A stretch of DNA of 52,998 nt. Source: Bacteroidaceae bacterium (GTDB taxonomy: Bacteria; Bacteroidota; Bacteroidia; Bacteroidales; Bacteroidaceae). Numbering within the stretch: the stretch's first letter is position 1; every line of letters begins with the position of its first letter. A program made the translations under genes and the position numbers. The stretch covers positions 1-52,998 of the forward strand of contig CAAGDO010000047.1 in the NCBI GenBank assembly GCA_900768625.1. Direction: 5' to 3'. The notes under the pieces are model-generated. The model was not told the origin of the DNA. It saw only the letters and a list, made by a program, of their open reading frames with translations, and searched no databases. This document shows positions 32,651 through 41,589 of this stretch, one piece after another.

Positions 32651-34255
32651 ATGAAATATCCTATCGGCATACAAGATTTCAAGAGCATCATTGACGACGG
32701 CTACCTCTATATTGATAAGACCGCTTTGGTGTACGATCTTGTCAAGAAAGGGAAAATATACTTTCTGAGTCGCCCCAGACGATTCGGAAAGAGTCTTCTT
32801 GTGTCGACGTTGGAGTATTATTTCAAGGGAAGGAAAGAACTTTTTCAAGGATTGGCCATTGACCGCTTGGAAAAGGAGTGGGTGAGTTACCCCGTGTTCC
32901 ATATAGACTTCAACAGCACCAATTTCAATGAAAGCAGCGATACCTTGCAGAAACTGATTGAGGGTATGGTGGAGACTTGGGAAAAGGAATATGGCTATAC
33001 GGGAAATCGGAACTTTGACGCAGGAAAACGTTTTTCCGAATTGGTGGCTCATATCCATAAGACGACGGGGCAGCGTTGTGTGGTGTTGGTCGACGAGTAC
33101 GACAAGCCTCTGCTTGATGTCATGGGAACCAGCAGAGGGGCTACAGCAGACGCTAACGGCGATACAAGGACTTTTGAGGAAATCAACCGCAATATTCTCA
33201 AAGCATTCTATTCCAGTTTCAAGGCTGCTGATGCCCACCTCCAGTTTGTGTTACTCACGGGAGTGACAAAATTCTCGCAGGTGAGTGTGTTCAGCGGGTT
33301 CAACCAACCCAAGGACATCAGCATGGACTCCCGTTATGACACCCTGTGTGGCATTTCGAAGGCTGAGTTGGAAAGTTACCTTCATGATGAAATAGCGTGT
33401 ATGGCCAATGAACTTTCTGTCAGTTATGACGAATTGATGCATAAACTTCAGGATCGCTATGACGGTTATCACTTCAGCGAGCGGATGGTCGACATCTTCA
33501 ATCCCTTCAGCATCCTCAATGCGCTTGACAGCCATAAGTTGAGCGATTATTGGTTCAAGACAGGAACGCCCACCTATCTCATCCATCTGTTGAACCACAG
33601 AAAGGAACATCTCAACGACCTCACGGGGCGCTATTATATGGCATCGGAATTTGTGGACTACAAAGCCGATGTAGAGCGTCCGCTTCCCATGTTCTATCAG
33701 AGTGGTTATTTGACGATTAAGGCATACGACGAAATCACAGAAAGCTATTTGCTCGATTTGCCCAACAATGAAGTGAAGCGTGGTTTCATCACGGCTTTGG
33801 CCAATAACTATTTTGAAACACCGCTTCCCGTGGCTACAGAGTTGAACGGCATGATTCATGCCATAACCGACAACGACCTCGGACGACTTCGAAATCAGCT
33901 GACGGCCTTTTTTGCTTCCATCCCTTATTCCATGCGGCGAAAGGCTGATGAGCGTGAACGGGAACGGTATTTCCACTACACCTTCTACCTCATTTTTCGT
34001 CTCCTTAGTACCTACGTCGTGCTGAACGAGAAAGAGCAAAGCCAAGGACGAGCCGATTGTATTATTGAGACACCCCAGACGGTCAGTATTTTTGAGTTTA
34101 AACTAGATGGTTCTGCCGAAGAGGCCCTCCGTCAAATTGATCGTCAAGGGTATGCACGTCCCTATGCCGCCGACCATCGTACGGTGTATCGTGTCGGAGT
34201 GAGTTTCTCATCGGAAACGGGCACCATCAGTGAGTGGAAGGTTGAGCGCAATTGA
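32651..34255 (+). CDS. AAA-ATPase-like / PD-(D/E)XK nuclease family protein
   Basis: The 534-residue protein belongs to the family of an AAA-like ATPase with C-terminal PD-(D/E)XK nuclease fold that is expanded in gut Bacteroidetes. The N-terminal GIQDFKSIIDDGYLYIDKT is followed by the nucleotide-binding FLSRPRRFGKSLL near 38-50, VVLVDEYDKPLLD (Walker B-like) near 149-161, and TGVTKFSQVS. The nuclease core ADCIIETP...IFEFKL lies near 468-486, and the conserved tail is YRVGVSF...ISEWKVERN. No substrate is known. A damaged paralogue lies at 46291-47810. The longer in-frame start at 32414 would overlap the preceding gene. Confidence 0.87.
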   Translation: MKYPIGIQDFKSIIDDGYLYIDKTALVYDLVKKGKIYFLSRPRRFGKSLLVSTLEYYFKGRKELFQGLAIDRLEKEWVSYPVFHIDFNSTNFNESSDTLQKLIEGMVETWEKEYGYTGNRNFDAGKRFSELVAHIHKTTGQRCVVLVDEYDKPLLDVMGTSRGATADANGDTRTFEEINRNILKAFYSSFKAADAHLQFVLLTGVTKFSQVSVFSGFNQPKDISMDSRYDTLCGISKAELESYLHDEIACMANELSVSYDELMHKLQDRYDGYHFSERMVDIFNPFSILNALDSHKLSDYWFKTGTPTYLIHLLNHRKEHLNDLTGRYYMASEFVDYKADVERPLPMFYQSGYLTIKAYDEITESYLLDLPNNEVKRGFITALANNYFETPLPVATELNGMIHAITDNDLGRLRNQLTAFFASIPYSMRRKADERERERYFHYTFYLIFRLLSTYVVLNEKEQSQGRADCIIETPQTVSIFEFKLDGSAEEALRQIDRQGYARPYAADHRTVYRVGVSFSSETGTISEWKVERN

Positions 34256-34260
34256 AAAGG

Positions 34261-34320
34261 AACGGGAACAGTACGGCACTTCAATGGATAAAAAGAAGGT
34301 GTGCCATTCCCGTTTTATTT
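34261..34320 (+). terminator. Terminator after the AAA/PD-(D/E)XK gene
   Basis: AACGGGAA (34261-34268) pairs with TTCCCGTT (34307-34314), with further GGCAC/GTG-type pairing inside, and is followed by TTATTTG. Confidence 0.65.
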
Positions 34321-34525
34321 GTATGGTGAACGATAAAACGCCGGAAAAGGGACGTCCTGTTGTCATGGAATGGGCAAAAAACGACTGTTTCATGCAAGAT
34401 TTGCCCTTGTGCGTTGTTTTCAGAGTGTGAATCCACCAACTTCATTCATCATGCTGCAACGAATCCTTATCCCCCTTCCATTTTAATCACCCTATATTTC
34501 ATCCCCATCCATCTCCCCAACCATC

Positions 34526-35074
34526 GTGACAGAAGAACAACTGACACAACGCCTGAAAGAAGGCGACAACGAGGCACGCAAAGAGTTGTACGAACGCTTT
34601 GCAGGAAAACTGTTGTCGCTTGTGCAGCGCTATGTGGGCAGTAGGGATGAGGCTGAGGACGTTCTCCACGATGCCTTTATCCTCGTCTTCACCGACCGTA
34701 TCCGGCTCTTCACTTGGCGTGGAAATGGTTCGCTGGAAGCTTGGATGCGAAGGGTGTTCACCAACCATGTGCTCAGCTATCTGGCCCATCAGCGGCATCT
34801 TGAGGTCGACGATGTGGACCATCTGCCCGATACCCCCGATGACGAAGAAGATGACTCGCCCGGAGTGGACATGGAAGTGGTGCATCGTCTCATCGGAGAA
34901 TTGCCCACAGGCTATCGCACGGTACTCAACCTCTTTCTCATCGAAGGCTGGAGCCATGCGGAAATCGCTGAGAAACTGGGAATTGGTGAAAGCACATCGG
35001 CCTCACAGTATTTGAGAGCCAAGAAGATGTTGAAAACAAAAATCGCGAACTACATAAAAAGTCAAGAATCATGA
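34526..35074 (+). CDS. ECF-type RNA polymerase sigma factor
   Basis: This 182-residue sigma factor begins at a GTG, the only plausible start. Region 2 is LYERFAGKLLSLVQRYVGSR (about 21-40) followed by DEAEDVLHDAFI, with FTWRGNGSLEAWMRRVFTNH near 68-87. Region 4 is YRTVLNLFLIEGWSHAEIAE, with the recognition helix LGIGESTSASQYLRAKK. Its last codons overlap the next gene by 4 bases (ATGA), so the sigma factor and its membrane-bound partner are translationally coupled. It should direct envelope-response genes and perhaps its own operon. The target promoter is unknown. Confidence 0.93.
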   Translation: MTEEQLTQRLKEGDNEARKELYERFAGKLLSLVQRYVGSRDEAEDVLHDAFILVFTDRIRLFTWRGNGSLEAWMRRVFTNHVLSYLAHQRHLEVDDVDHLPDTPDDEEDDSPGVDMEVVHRLIGELPTGYRTVLNLFLIEGWSHAEIAEKLGIGESTSASQYLRAKKMLKTKIANYIKSQES

Positions 35075-36573
35075 ACCACCTCAACCATTGGGAAGAACAG
35101 ATACGTCGAGGCCTCGCTCACCACGAGGTAACTCCTCCCGCTATGGGGTGGAATAAACTCGAACAGGCGCTCCGCACTTCTGCGGCGGCTTCGCAGCACA
35201 ACGAAGAACATGAAATAGAGCGGCAGGCCGAAGAGAAACAACAAGGAAAGACCATCGGCATCCCCTTGCGACGTTGGCTCCGTCCTGTGGTAGGTGTCGG
35301 CAGTGTCGCCATTGCCGCAGCTGTGGCTGTTGTGGCGGTGATGAACCAGCCTTCGGCATCGGACGACGTGGCGGGTATGATGGCTCAAAATCCAAAGAAA
35401 GACAAGACTTCCGCACCTTCCGTTCAGCCCGCACTAGCCAAGTTGGCCGTTGATGTAGCAGCCGGTGTAGTTGCCGATGTAGATTCCGTCCATCGTAAAT
35501 ATGGTGAACATCGCCTGACGGGGCCGATCCATAGCCGCGCAACCCTCGCTTCTTGTGCAACGGGCAGAACGGCAGTGGAAGGAAGGGCCGTCTACGGTGC
35601 CCGACAGACGGCAGATGCAGACGATGACATCATGCTTCTGGCCGAAGAAACCGAAGAAGCAAACGAAGCCCGTGCGAGCGTTGACGACACGGCTGGAGAA
35701 GTTGAGCGTCAGAAGGCGCCATCCGAAAGTGGGACAGCTCACCGCGAAGTCCGGTCGTTCCGTGCCGTCCATCCCCAGAGCCGTTCGCTGGCCTATTCTT
35801 CAAGAACCCCCGCTGCGGCAACCGGTCAGTCCTTCCATGGCAGGGCCGCTCTGAAGCAACATGGGGAAGGTGTCCATATGCCCCAGATTTCGCTCCACAT
35901 GAGCGCCACCTCTTCGCAGACCATGCGCCAGCAGGGAGCCTATTATGGTTCCCCCGCCGCTATTCCTTATGGTTCCGTCATGCTGATGAACAAGGAACAG
36001 GAGGATTTCGCGCATATCGTAGGGGAAAACCTCAACCGACGGGTGGAAAGCAACGTGAAGCACCACACGCCCTTCACGACCGGACTGAACGTGAGTATCC
36101 CTCTGACACACAACTGGAGTCTGCGGACAGGAGTGACCTACACCAAACTCACCACCGATATTCAGGCAGGAAGCGATGTGGCTTACTACACCACGCAGCA
36201 GAACCTCCATTATGTGGGTGTTCCCCTTTCTGCGGCCTACACCATCTATGATTCCCGTTTCTTCAGCGTCTATGCAGCAACGGGCGTTCAACTCGAGAAA
36301 TGCGTCAAAGCCACCCGTTCGACCACCTATGACAACACCGACCAGCGTCGTTCTTCGCAGACCACCATCGACGGGTTTGCCAACGGACTCTGGCAGTTAT
36401 CAGCCCAAGCCTCAGTGGGCGGGCAGTTGAATCTCACGCGCCATATCGGCCTTTATTTCGAACCCGGAGTGAGCTATTTCGTTTCTGACGGAAGCAGCTT
36501 GCCAAACATCCGCCACGACCATCCCTGGAATTTCAACATGCAGGGAGGTCTCCGCATCACGCTTGCTCCTTGA
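35071..36573 (+). CDS. Anti-sigma-type protein with C-terminal beta-barrel
   Basis: The 500-residue protein has a short cytoplasmic N-terminal region (1-68, WEEQIRRGL...GWNKLEQAL), one transmembrane helix (about 69-91), a long low-complexity periplasmic linker (about 92-300), and a C-terminal region of amphipathic strands (FTTGLNVSIPLTHNWSLRTG onward) typical of an outer-membrane beta-barrel. Such a protein would span both membranes. This layout matches the dual-membrane-spanning anti-sigma (Dma) proteins described in Bacteroides. It overlaps the ECF sigma gene by 4 bases. The cytoplasmic part should hold the sigma factor until the barrel senses an outer-membrane signal, which is inference. 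Confidence 0.82.
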   Translation: MNHLNHWEEQIRRGLAHHEVTPPAMGWNKLEQALRTSAAASQHNEEHEIERQAEEKQQGKTIGIPLRRWLRPVVGVGSVAIAAAVAVVAVMNQPSASDDVAGMMAQNPKKDKTSAPSVQPALAKLAVDVAAGVVADVDSVHRKYGEHRLTGPIHSRATLASCATGRTAVEGRAVYGARQTADADDDIMLLAEETEEANEARASVDDTAGEVERQKAPSESGTAHREVRSFRAVHPQSRSLAYSSRTPAAATGQSFHGRAALKQHGEGVHMPQISLHMSATSSQTMRQQGAYYGSPAAIPYGSVMLMNKEQEDFAHIVGENLNRRVESNVKHHTPFTTGLNVSIPLTHNWSLRTGVTYTKLTTDIQAGSDVAYYTTQQNLHYVGVPLSAAYTIYDSRFFSVYAATGVQLEKCVKATRSTTYDNTDQRRSSQTTIDGFANGLWQLSAQASVGGQLNLTRHIGLYFEPGVSYFVSDGSSLPNIRHDHPWNFNMQGGLRITLAP

Positions 36574-36619
36574 ACCGCGTGGTGAGCATCTGACTTCGTC
36601 ACTCGCCTATGCAGAAAAA

Positions 36620-36709
36620 GCCGTGTGACCCTTTCGTTGATCAGGCTATACCCCATATCTTTTTTGGGGGGAACCGAGAATCAGCGAAAAGGCCACACGG
36701 CCATTTTTT
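36620..36709 (+). terminator. Terminator of the sigma/anti-sigma operon
   Basis: Long arms of about 22 bases (36620-36641 and 36680-36701, GCCGTGTG... against ...CACACGGC) enclose an inner CCCC/GGGG hairpin and are followed by ATTTTTTG. Confidence 0.88.
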
Positions 36710-36758
36710 GTCTTTCCGAAAGAGAAGTGGACCCATTTTGTGGCCACCCCCCCTTGGG

Positions 36759-37109
36759 CTAGCGTTCTTTCTCCGCTTCGTGGGAAATACGGAAAATCGT
36801 GTAGAGTTCAATAACAGCGGCAATGGTGAGCGTCATTTTCCATTCGCTGCCGCGAAATGGCGGGATATTCCAATAGCTCGTGAGCATCAGGCCTGCCGAA
36901 ACGAGCAACATCAGGGCGCCCAACATCTGCTGGCGACGCAAACGGCGGATGATGATGTTGTCGCCCTCGTAGCGGTCAGCCATCTGGGTCGGTGCAAACA
37001 TAACGGCTCCCAAGGCAAACACAAAAGGAGCCACGGAAGAAAGGAATATCGGGAGTACAGCTCCTGCCACCAGCAGCAAACCACCGGCGGAATAAAAGAA
37101 GTTACGCAT
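36759..37109 (-). CDS. Small multi-span membrane protein, unknown
   Basis: The 116-residue protein has about four hydrophobic stretches (near 5-25, 27-43, 61-80 and 92-107) and a basic loop IIIRRLRRQQM between the second and third. It ends in a charged SHEAEKER tail. I do not recognise the family, though it looks like a conserved small inner-membrane protein of Bacteroidetes. It lies downstream of the FtsB-like gene on the same strand with a 47-base gap, so it may share that transcript and act in the cell envelope. Confidence 0.65.
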   Translation of the reverse strand: MRNFFYSAGGLLLVAGAVLPIFLSSVAPFVFALGAVMFAPTQMADRYEGDNIIIRRLRRQQMLGALMLLVSAGLMLTSYWNIPPFRGSEWKMTLTIAAVIELYTIFRISHEAEKER

Positions 37110-37156
37110 AAGGGGGAAGTATGAAAAGGGGGGATTAGGATAGGGGAGTGTGGCGG

Positions 37157-37456
37157 TTACGGTTCCACCACGTAAACGTCCTCGTCAGCCGTCTTCATCT
37201 GCAAGTTGACACGAGCCACGCGTTCAACGGCTTCAGGACTGCGTTGCAGTTCGTAGAGCTCACGGGTATCGGCATTGTATCGGGCTTCATAGTCGTGAAT
37301 CTGTTCGCGGAGTTCGTCATTTTCCTGTTCGAGCAGATAGCTGTGGTAGAAACTGTTGGGATCAATAAAGCCCACCAGCGCCACAAAGAGCAGAATGGTC
37401 CACAAGTACTTCTGGCGCACAATGGCCAATCCTATCCTTCTGAGTTTTTTTCCCAT
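37157..37456 (-). CDS. FtsB/DivIC-like septum formation initiator
   Basis: The 99-residue protein has a short cytoplasmic basic N-terminus (MGKKLRRIGLAIVRQ), one transmembrane helix (about 17-33), and a periplasmic coiled coil (LLEQENDELREQIHDYEARY) ending in RVNLQMKTADEDVYVVE. That is the FtsB/DivIC pattern. Such proteins link early and late divisome components and help activate septal wall synthesis. No other division gene is nearby, although an unknown membrane protein gene follows. Confidence 0.88.
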   Translation of the reverse strand: MGKKLRRIGLAIVRQKYLWTILLFVALVGFIDPNSFYHSYLLEQENDELREQIHDYEARYNADTRELYELQRSPEAVERVARVNLQMKTADEDVYVVEP

Positions 37457-37540
37457 AATGATTATTCGTTATTCAGGTTTTATGTGGCAAAGTTAGCCAA
37501 ATCGGTTGTACGGACAAAACACAAAGCGGAAAGATGCAAG

Positions 37541-37945
37541 TCATCTGGCATCTTTCTCCACGGGCAAGCCCCGTTTCACCCATCCGAGATAGCCTTCAGC
37601 CATGTCCACCACCTTGAAGCCAAGCCCCTTCATGTGGAGTGCAGCGGCATGGCTGCGACGGCCGCTTCGGCAGTAGATATAGTAAGTGGGACCTTTGTCG
37701 AGTCCGTTCACGGCAGAACGGAACGCCGGTGTGTCAAGCCAATTGATGTTGACCGCTCCAGCCAGATGTCCCTCGGCAAATTCGTCGGGACGGCGCACAT
37801 CCAGGAGCGAAGCCTTGCTGTCGGAGTGCAGCCGCTTACTGAACTTTTCGGGCGTGACGACGCTCACCCCGTCGCCCTTCGAGCACGACGGGAAAAGGCT
37901 GGCTGAACACAGCAGCAGAAGGAGAAAGTCTTTCAATCGTTTCAT
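37541..37945 (-). CDS. Rhodanese-domain lipoprotein
   Basis: I start at the ATG at 37945, giving 134 residues. A lipoprotein signal peptide ends at FPSC (Cys near 21). The rhodanese domain carries the LLDVRRPDEFAEGHLAGAVN block near 47-66 and the active-site loop CRSGRR near 91-96, so the sulfur-carrying cysteine is present. Family members transfer sulfur or act in thiol chemistry, and this one should sit in the periplasm. An upstream in-frame extension to 38149 overlaps the clostripain gene and lacks sense. It lies just 29 bases after that gene, so they are probably cotranscribed. Confidence 0.87.
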   Translation of the reverse strand: MKRLKDFLLLLLCSASLFPSCSKGDGVSVVTPEKFSKRLHSDSKASLLDVRRPDEFAEGHLAGAVNINWLDTPAFRSAVNGLDKGPTYYIYCRSGRRSHAAALHMKGLGFKVVDMAEGYLGWVKRGLPVEKDAR

Positions 37946-37974
37946 AAATCTGTTCAAAAAAGGAATATTTCTGT

Positions 37975-39255
37975 TTACCACCCCGTCACGTCCCATCCCG
38001 CAGCCCTGTACCATTCCGTGGAGCGGAAGGCCTCGTTCAGGTCTCCATGTACACTGAATGGCGCATTCGTCGTGTAGACCGTTTGGGGGACGAACAGGCT
38101 CACGGAACGATAGTCGTCCGTTTCGACAGGCATTGACTGCATGGACCACATGCCCGGACCAATCCAGAAACGGTCCGTCGCTCCATGGAAGGCCACCGCC
38201 TCGTCGAGCGCCTCGTTCACCCGCTGGAAATATTCCTCAGGAAGAATGGTGCGCAAAGCCTGACGTGCGTCATAGTTATGGGGGCGGAAATAGTATTGCG
38301 CCAGATAAGCCTGATAGTTGAGCACGTTGCTGAAATCGGGCGACTGGCGTCCCATGAGGGAAGAGTGGGGCAGAGCCTCTTTCAGTGCATCAGCCAGCGC
38401 CTGCAATCGGTCGGTGCGGATGCTCGAAATGCTCAAGCCGAAGCCTGGGTCGTCATAGGACGGATCCTGCACGTCGCGCAGATAGGTGCGGGCAATGTCA
38501 GAAGGATCCGAGGAGAAGAAACCGTATCGGATGTCGTTCGTATAATCCGAACCCGCCCCAGGTGTGGCAATCGGAGCCGCGATGACATAGTCCGTGGCAT
38601 GTCGGAGCGCATAGGCAACCTCCAGATTCTGCATCAGGCAAGCATCGAAAAACATGAAGCGGAAATGCATCCCCGTTTCGCTGATGGTGCGGGCCATGTC
38701 CCCCACGTTCATCTGTGCCCCCTTGTTGCTCATGTGGCCGCCAGGTCCCGAATCGATACCAAAAGAAAGCGGGGAGGCATAGCGCGTATAAGTCGTGTCG
38801 GTCGAAGGCAACCAACCGTCCGCATGCGACCACATGACGAGGCCGTAGTCGTCGGAAGGGAATGCCGACTTCACGTAGCTGAGCACTTCACCGAATGTCT
38901 CTGGCGAAGCGGAGCACACATCCGACGTCCAACGGCGAACCAGTCGGGGCGTGCTTGTGTGGTGGGTCAGTTCGTAGATACGGGGCAGCTCGTTGTCGTC
39001 GATATACATCAGTACACGGCCGTCCTCTGGAATATAAGGGAGCCCTTTGACCATTTCTGCTGAATCAGCCTGAGCATACGACAAGTGGCTGTTGCTGCGG
39101 TAGCCCAGGCTGTTCTGGGCCACCATATATACGAGCACCGTGTGGCGCACTGGCGGCGTAGCCTCGTCCTTATGGCACGATGTGAGCCCCGCTGAGACGA
39201 GGCCCGTCATGGCCATGAGGAATAGAGAGGAAGGGTGGAAATTGTGTAAAAGCAA
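37975..39255 (-). CDS. Clostripain (C11) family lipoprotein protease
   Basis: This 426-residue protein carries a lipobox (GLTSC, Cys27), then a C11 peptidase domain with VYMVAQNSL near 42-50, the catalytic His in VMWSHADGW (His144) and the catalytic Cys in FDACLM (Cys206). C11 proteases cleave after Arg or Lys and often self-activate. The frame starts with TTG at 39255. The first ATG in frame (39216) would leave a very short signal, so the TTG start is possible but not certain. It is a likely periplasmic or surface lipoprotein. The rhodanese lipoprotein gene follows. Confidence 0.88.
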   Translation of the reverse strand: MLLHNFHPSSLFLMAMTGLVSAGLTSCHKDEATPPVRHTVLVYMVAQNSLGYRSNSHLSYAQADSAEMVKGLPYIPEDGRVLMYIDDNELPRIYELTHHTSTPRLVRRWTSDVCSASPETFGEVLSYVKSAFPSDDYGLVMWSHADGWLPSTDTTYTRYASPLSFGIDSGPGGHMSNKGAQMNVGDMARTISETGMHFRFMFFDACLMQNLEVAYALRHATDYVIAAPIATPGAGSDYTNDIRYGFFSSDPSDIARTYLRDVQDPSYDDPGFGLSISSIRTDRLQALADALKEALPHSSLMGRQSPDFSNVLNYQAYLAQYYFRPHNYDARQALRTILPEEYFQRVNEALDEAVAFHGATDRFWIGPGMWSMQSMPVETDDYRSVSLFVPQTVYTTNAPFSVHGDLNEAFRSTEWYRAAGWDVTGW

Positions 39256-39397
39256 AATGAATATGAGTTGTTATATTATAGTCAAACAGAAGTGGTTTGA
39301 GAAAAATTCAAGTCCTCATGTCCGATGGATAAAGGAAGTGTATTCTCATTCTATTTCTGTTTGACTATATATAGAGTAGCAAAAGAAACGTAAGCTA

Positions 39398-40120
39398 TCA
39401 CATGTTGGCTTTCGTCTTGGCTTTCGTCGGTTCGCCAAACGTCAGGATGACCTGTCGGAAGCCCATCGCTTCAAACAATTTGGTGAATTGCTGGCGGGCA
39501 TTGTTTTCCGCCTGTTTGAGATTCTGCGGTGTGAGACAACGATGGAGCATCTGTTGGCGCGCACGGGCGTAGAGGTCATCGAGCGCCTTGGGCGGGCAGA
39601 TGCCCTTCTCGTAGAAAGAGCGCGTTCGAGCCTCGTCGATGAAGTTGCTGTCGAGCAGTTCGACAGGCGGCAAATGCAGACTCGCTGTCGAATCAGGCAA
39701 CGAGGTGAACCAATCGGCAGGAGCCTTCCGCAGGTCGATGCCGAGGCGGAGCGTTCCGGAATAGATGCGCACCAGGCGGTCGGTCGAGAAAGTCCGCGAA
39801 CGCGACCATTCAACCAGTTCCTCTGTGCTCACGGCAAGGAATTCCCATTGCCCGATGTCGCGAATCGAACGTACCTCTTCGGGAGTGACGTCAATGCGGG
39901 TGTCACGCTTCACCTCCAGCTGGATGGGGGGATGCTCCTTGGCGGTGTGCACCACATAGGCCAAGGCCACCAAGGCTGCAGCCACGAGCCACAGCCACCA
40001 CAGCCGCACGAACGAAAGAAGCAGGCGGCGCCGGAATTTTCCGCCGGAAGACTTCGGGGAGTCCTTCGGCTGGGCCCCATCGGACGGGGCAGGGGAGTGG
40101 GAAAAGAGGTTTTTCGTCAT
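39398..40120 (-). CDS. DUF4230 protein, membrane-anchored
   Basis: The 240-residue protein has a Ser/Pro-rich cytoplasmic N-terminus, a single transmembrane helix (about 38-60, LWWLWLVAAALVALAYVV) and a DUF4230-type periplasmic domain (DVTPEEVRSIRDIGQWEFLA, then RLVRIYSGTLRLGIDLRKA). The C-terminal helices include ARQQFTKLFEAMGFRQVILTF. Its function is unknown. The start overlaps the end of the upstream paralogue by 4 bases, so the two products are probably made together and may work as a pair. Confidence 0.82.
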   Translation of the reverse strand: MTKNLFSHSPAPSDGAQPKDSPKSSGGKFRRRLLLSFVRLWWLWLVAAALVALAYVVHTAKEHPPIQLEVKRDTRIDVTPEEVRSIRDIGQWEFLAVSTEELVEWSRSRTFSTDRLVRIYSGTLRLGIDLRKAPADWFTSLPDSTASLHLPPVELLDSNFIDEARTRSFYEKGICPPKALDDLYARARQQMLHRCLTPQNLKQAENNARQQFTKLFEAMGFRQVILTFGEPTKAKTKANM

Positions 40121-40836
40121 GAGCGGTGGAGGGTTTGCAGAATTTTGACATTGGTCAGGTCGCGGCGGAAACGGATGGTGATCTGGTCATCCTTGAACCC
40201 CATGCGCCGCAGCATCGGCACGAGCGTCTGTGCGGCACTCCGTTGCGCCTGTTCGACGATGTCGAGCTGACCGATATGGCTCTCGATGCTGTCAGCACCC
40301 TGACGGGCGAAATCAGCAATCTCCGCATCCGTATAGCGGGAACGTGTCAGGTCGATGAATTGTCGTGTGGCGCCATGGTCCACGCGTGACGCCGTCGCCA
40401 CCACTTGCGGGTCAGGCAGCGTCAGGACGATTCCCCCGTCGGCGGTGCGCTCCACATTGGCCTCGCTGAAAGAGGAGAAGTCAATGTAGGCCTTGAGCGT
40501 GAGGCTGATGGGAATGGCCACTTTCCGGTCGCCCAGTCGTGTGCGCATCTTCACCGGAATGCCAATGACGGAACCTTCAATCGAAGGCACGTCCGAATGC
40601 GTGACCACTTTATGGATGACATATTCCGAAGTGTAGAGTCGCGAAGTGCGTGCCGTCTCCATCACGATACGTTGCGTGCTGACCGTAGGCCGGGCGGCAG
40701 TGGAGTCAGCCGTAGCACGGTCTTCCGTAGCCGGTTTCTTTCCGCATCCGGAAGTGGAAACGGAAAGCACGAGAGCCAAAGCCAAGGTCGGGATGACCCG
40801 CCCGGAAAGGGCAGATAGAGAATGGATCATTTGCAT
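40117..40836 (-). CDS. DUF4230 lipoprotein
   Basis: With the ATG at 40836 (a second at 40830) the protein has a lipoprotein signal ending in STSGC and about 239 residues. The body shows the same layout as the following gene: YTSEYVIHKVVTHSDVP, a GDRKVAIPISLTLKAYIDF strand pair, helical stretches, and a final RSAAQTLVPMLRRMGFKDDQITIRF close to that of the paralogue (ARQQFTKLFEAMGFRQVILTF). So the pair are tandem DUF4230 paralogues, one lipid-anchored and one helix-anchored. An earlier GTG start at 40866 seems less likely. No function is known. Confidence 0.8.
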   Translation of the reverse strand: MQMIHSLSALSGRVIPTLALALVLSVSTSGCGKKPATEDRATADSTAARPTVSTQRIVMETARTSRLYTSEYVIHKVVTHSDVPSIEGSVIGIPVKMRTRLGDRKVAIPISLTLKAYIDFSSFSEANVERTADGGIVLTLPDPQVVATASRVDHGATRQFIDLTRSRYTDAEIADFARQGADSIESHIGQLDIVEQAQRSAAQTLVPMLRRMGFKDDQITIRFRRDLTNVKILQTLHRS

Positions 40837-40983
40837 AAGCTGGGATGGATTCGAAGGGTTTATCACTTACAAAATTACGGAAAACCGTGCAATCTCACCC
40901 AATCTTTTCAGGCAATCCTTGCATTTCTGACAAAAGTTTCGTTATTTTGCTTCTTCAAAACAACAAAATCTGATTGTAACGTG

Positions 40984-41550
40984 ATGGAAAAGAAACTGCT
41001 CTGCGTTTTCGCCCTCGGAACGATGGCTTTGGCCATGGCCTCATGCGGAAACGGAAAAAGCGATAATCAAACATCCAGCACCGACACGGTGCAACAGGCC
41101 GTCCAGCCCGAAAAACCCTATGCGGATTCTCCCTCGACCTATGCCCAGAGCGTGAAACTCGGCGGACAGGAATTTGTCATCAGCATCACCCGTAAGGCCG
41201 ATCCCGGGCAACCTATCGTGACGGATGAATTGGGCAAGCAATTCTATGACAACCGCGTGGAGGTCAACATCACGTCCGACGGACGCGACTTCTTCCACCA
41301 TAGCTATACGCGTGAGGCTTTCGAGGATTTCCTCCATGAGAACGAGAAGCAGGGAACCGTGCTCCTCGGCATGGCCTACGACCCCGAGAAGAGCGATGGC
41401 CACGCCATTCGCCTGGGAGCCCAAGTCGGACAGGTCGGTATCGGTGAAGGTCCCGCTTTCACGGTCGAAATCCCCCTTGATGGCGGTGCCTCCAGCATCG
41501 TTCGTGACAGAGACCAGGACACGACCCGTGACGACGGACTCTCGGATTAG
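40984..41550 (+). CDS. DUF4738-like lipoprotein
   Basis: The ATG at 40984 gives 188 residues with a lipoprotein signal (MEKKLLCVFALGTMALAMASC). A polar linker precedes a compact domain with VISITRKADPGQPIVTDELG and a FYDNRVEVNITSDGRDFFHH stretch, resembling the DUF4738 family of Bacteroidetes. Its role is unknown. It diverges from the DUF4230 pair, and a miniature element follows about 85 bases after its stop codon. A longer start at 40822 overlaps the neighbouring gene and has no signal-peptide sense. Confidence 0.78.
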   Translation: MEKKLLCVFALGTMALAMASCGNGKSDNQTSSTDTVQQAVQPEKPYADSPSTYAQSVKLGGQEFVISITRKADPGQPIVTDELGKQFYDNRVEVNITSDGRDFFHHSYTREAFEDFLHENEKQGTVLLGMAYDPEKSDGHAIRLGAQVGQVGIGEGPAFTVEIPLDGGASSIVRDRDQDTTRDDGLSD

Positions 41551-41589
41551 GAATTTGTCAGAACCTGCGGGTCCTTACGAAAAGACACA

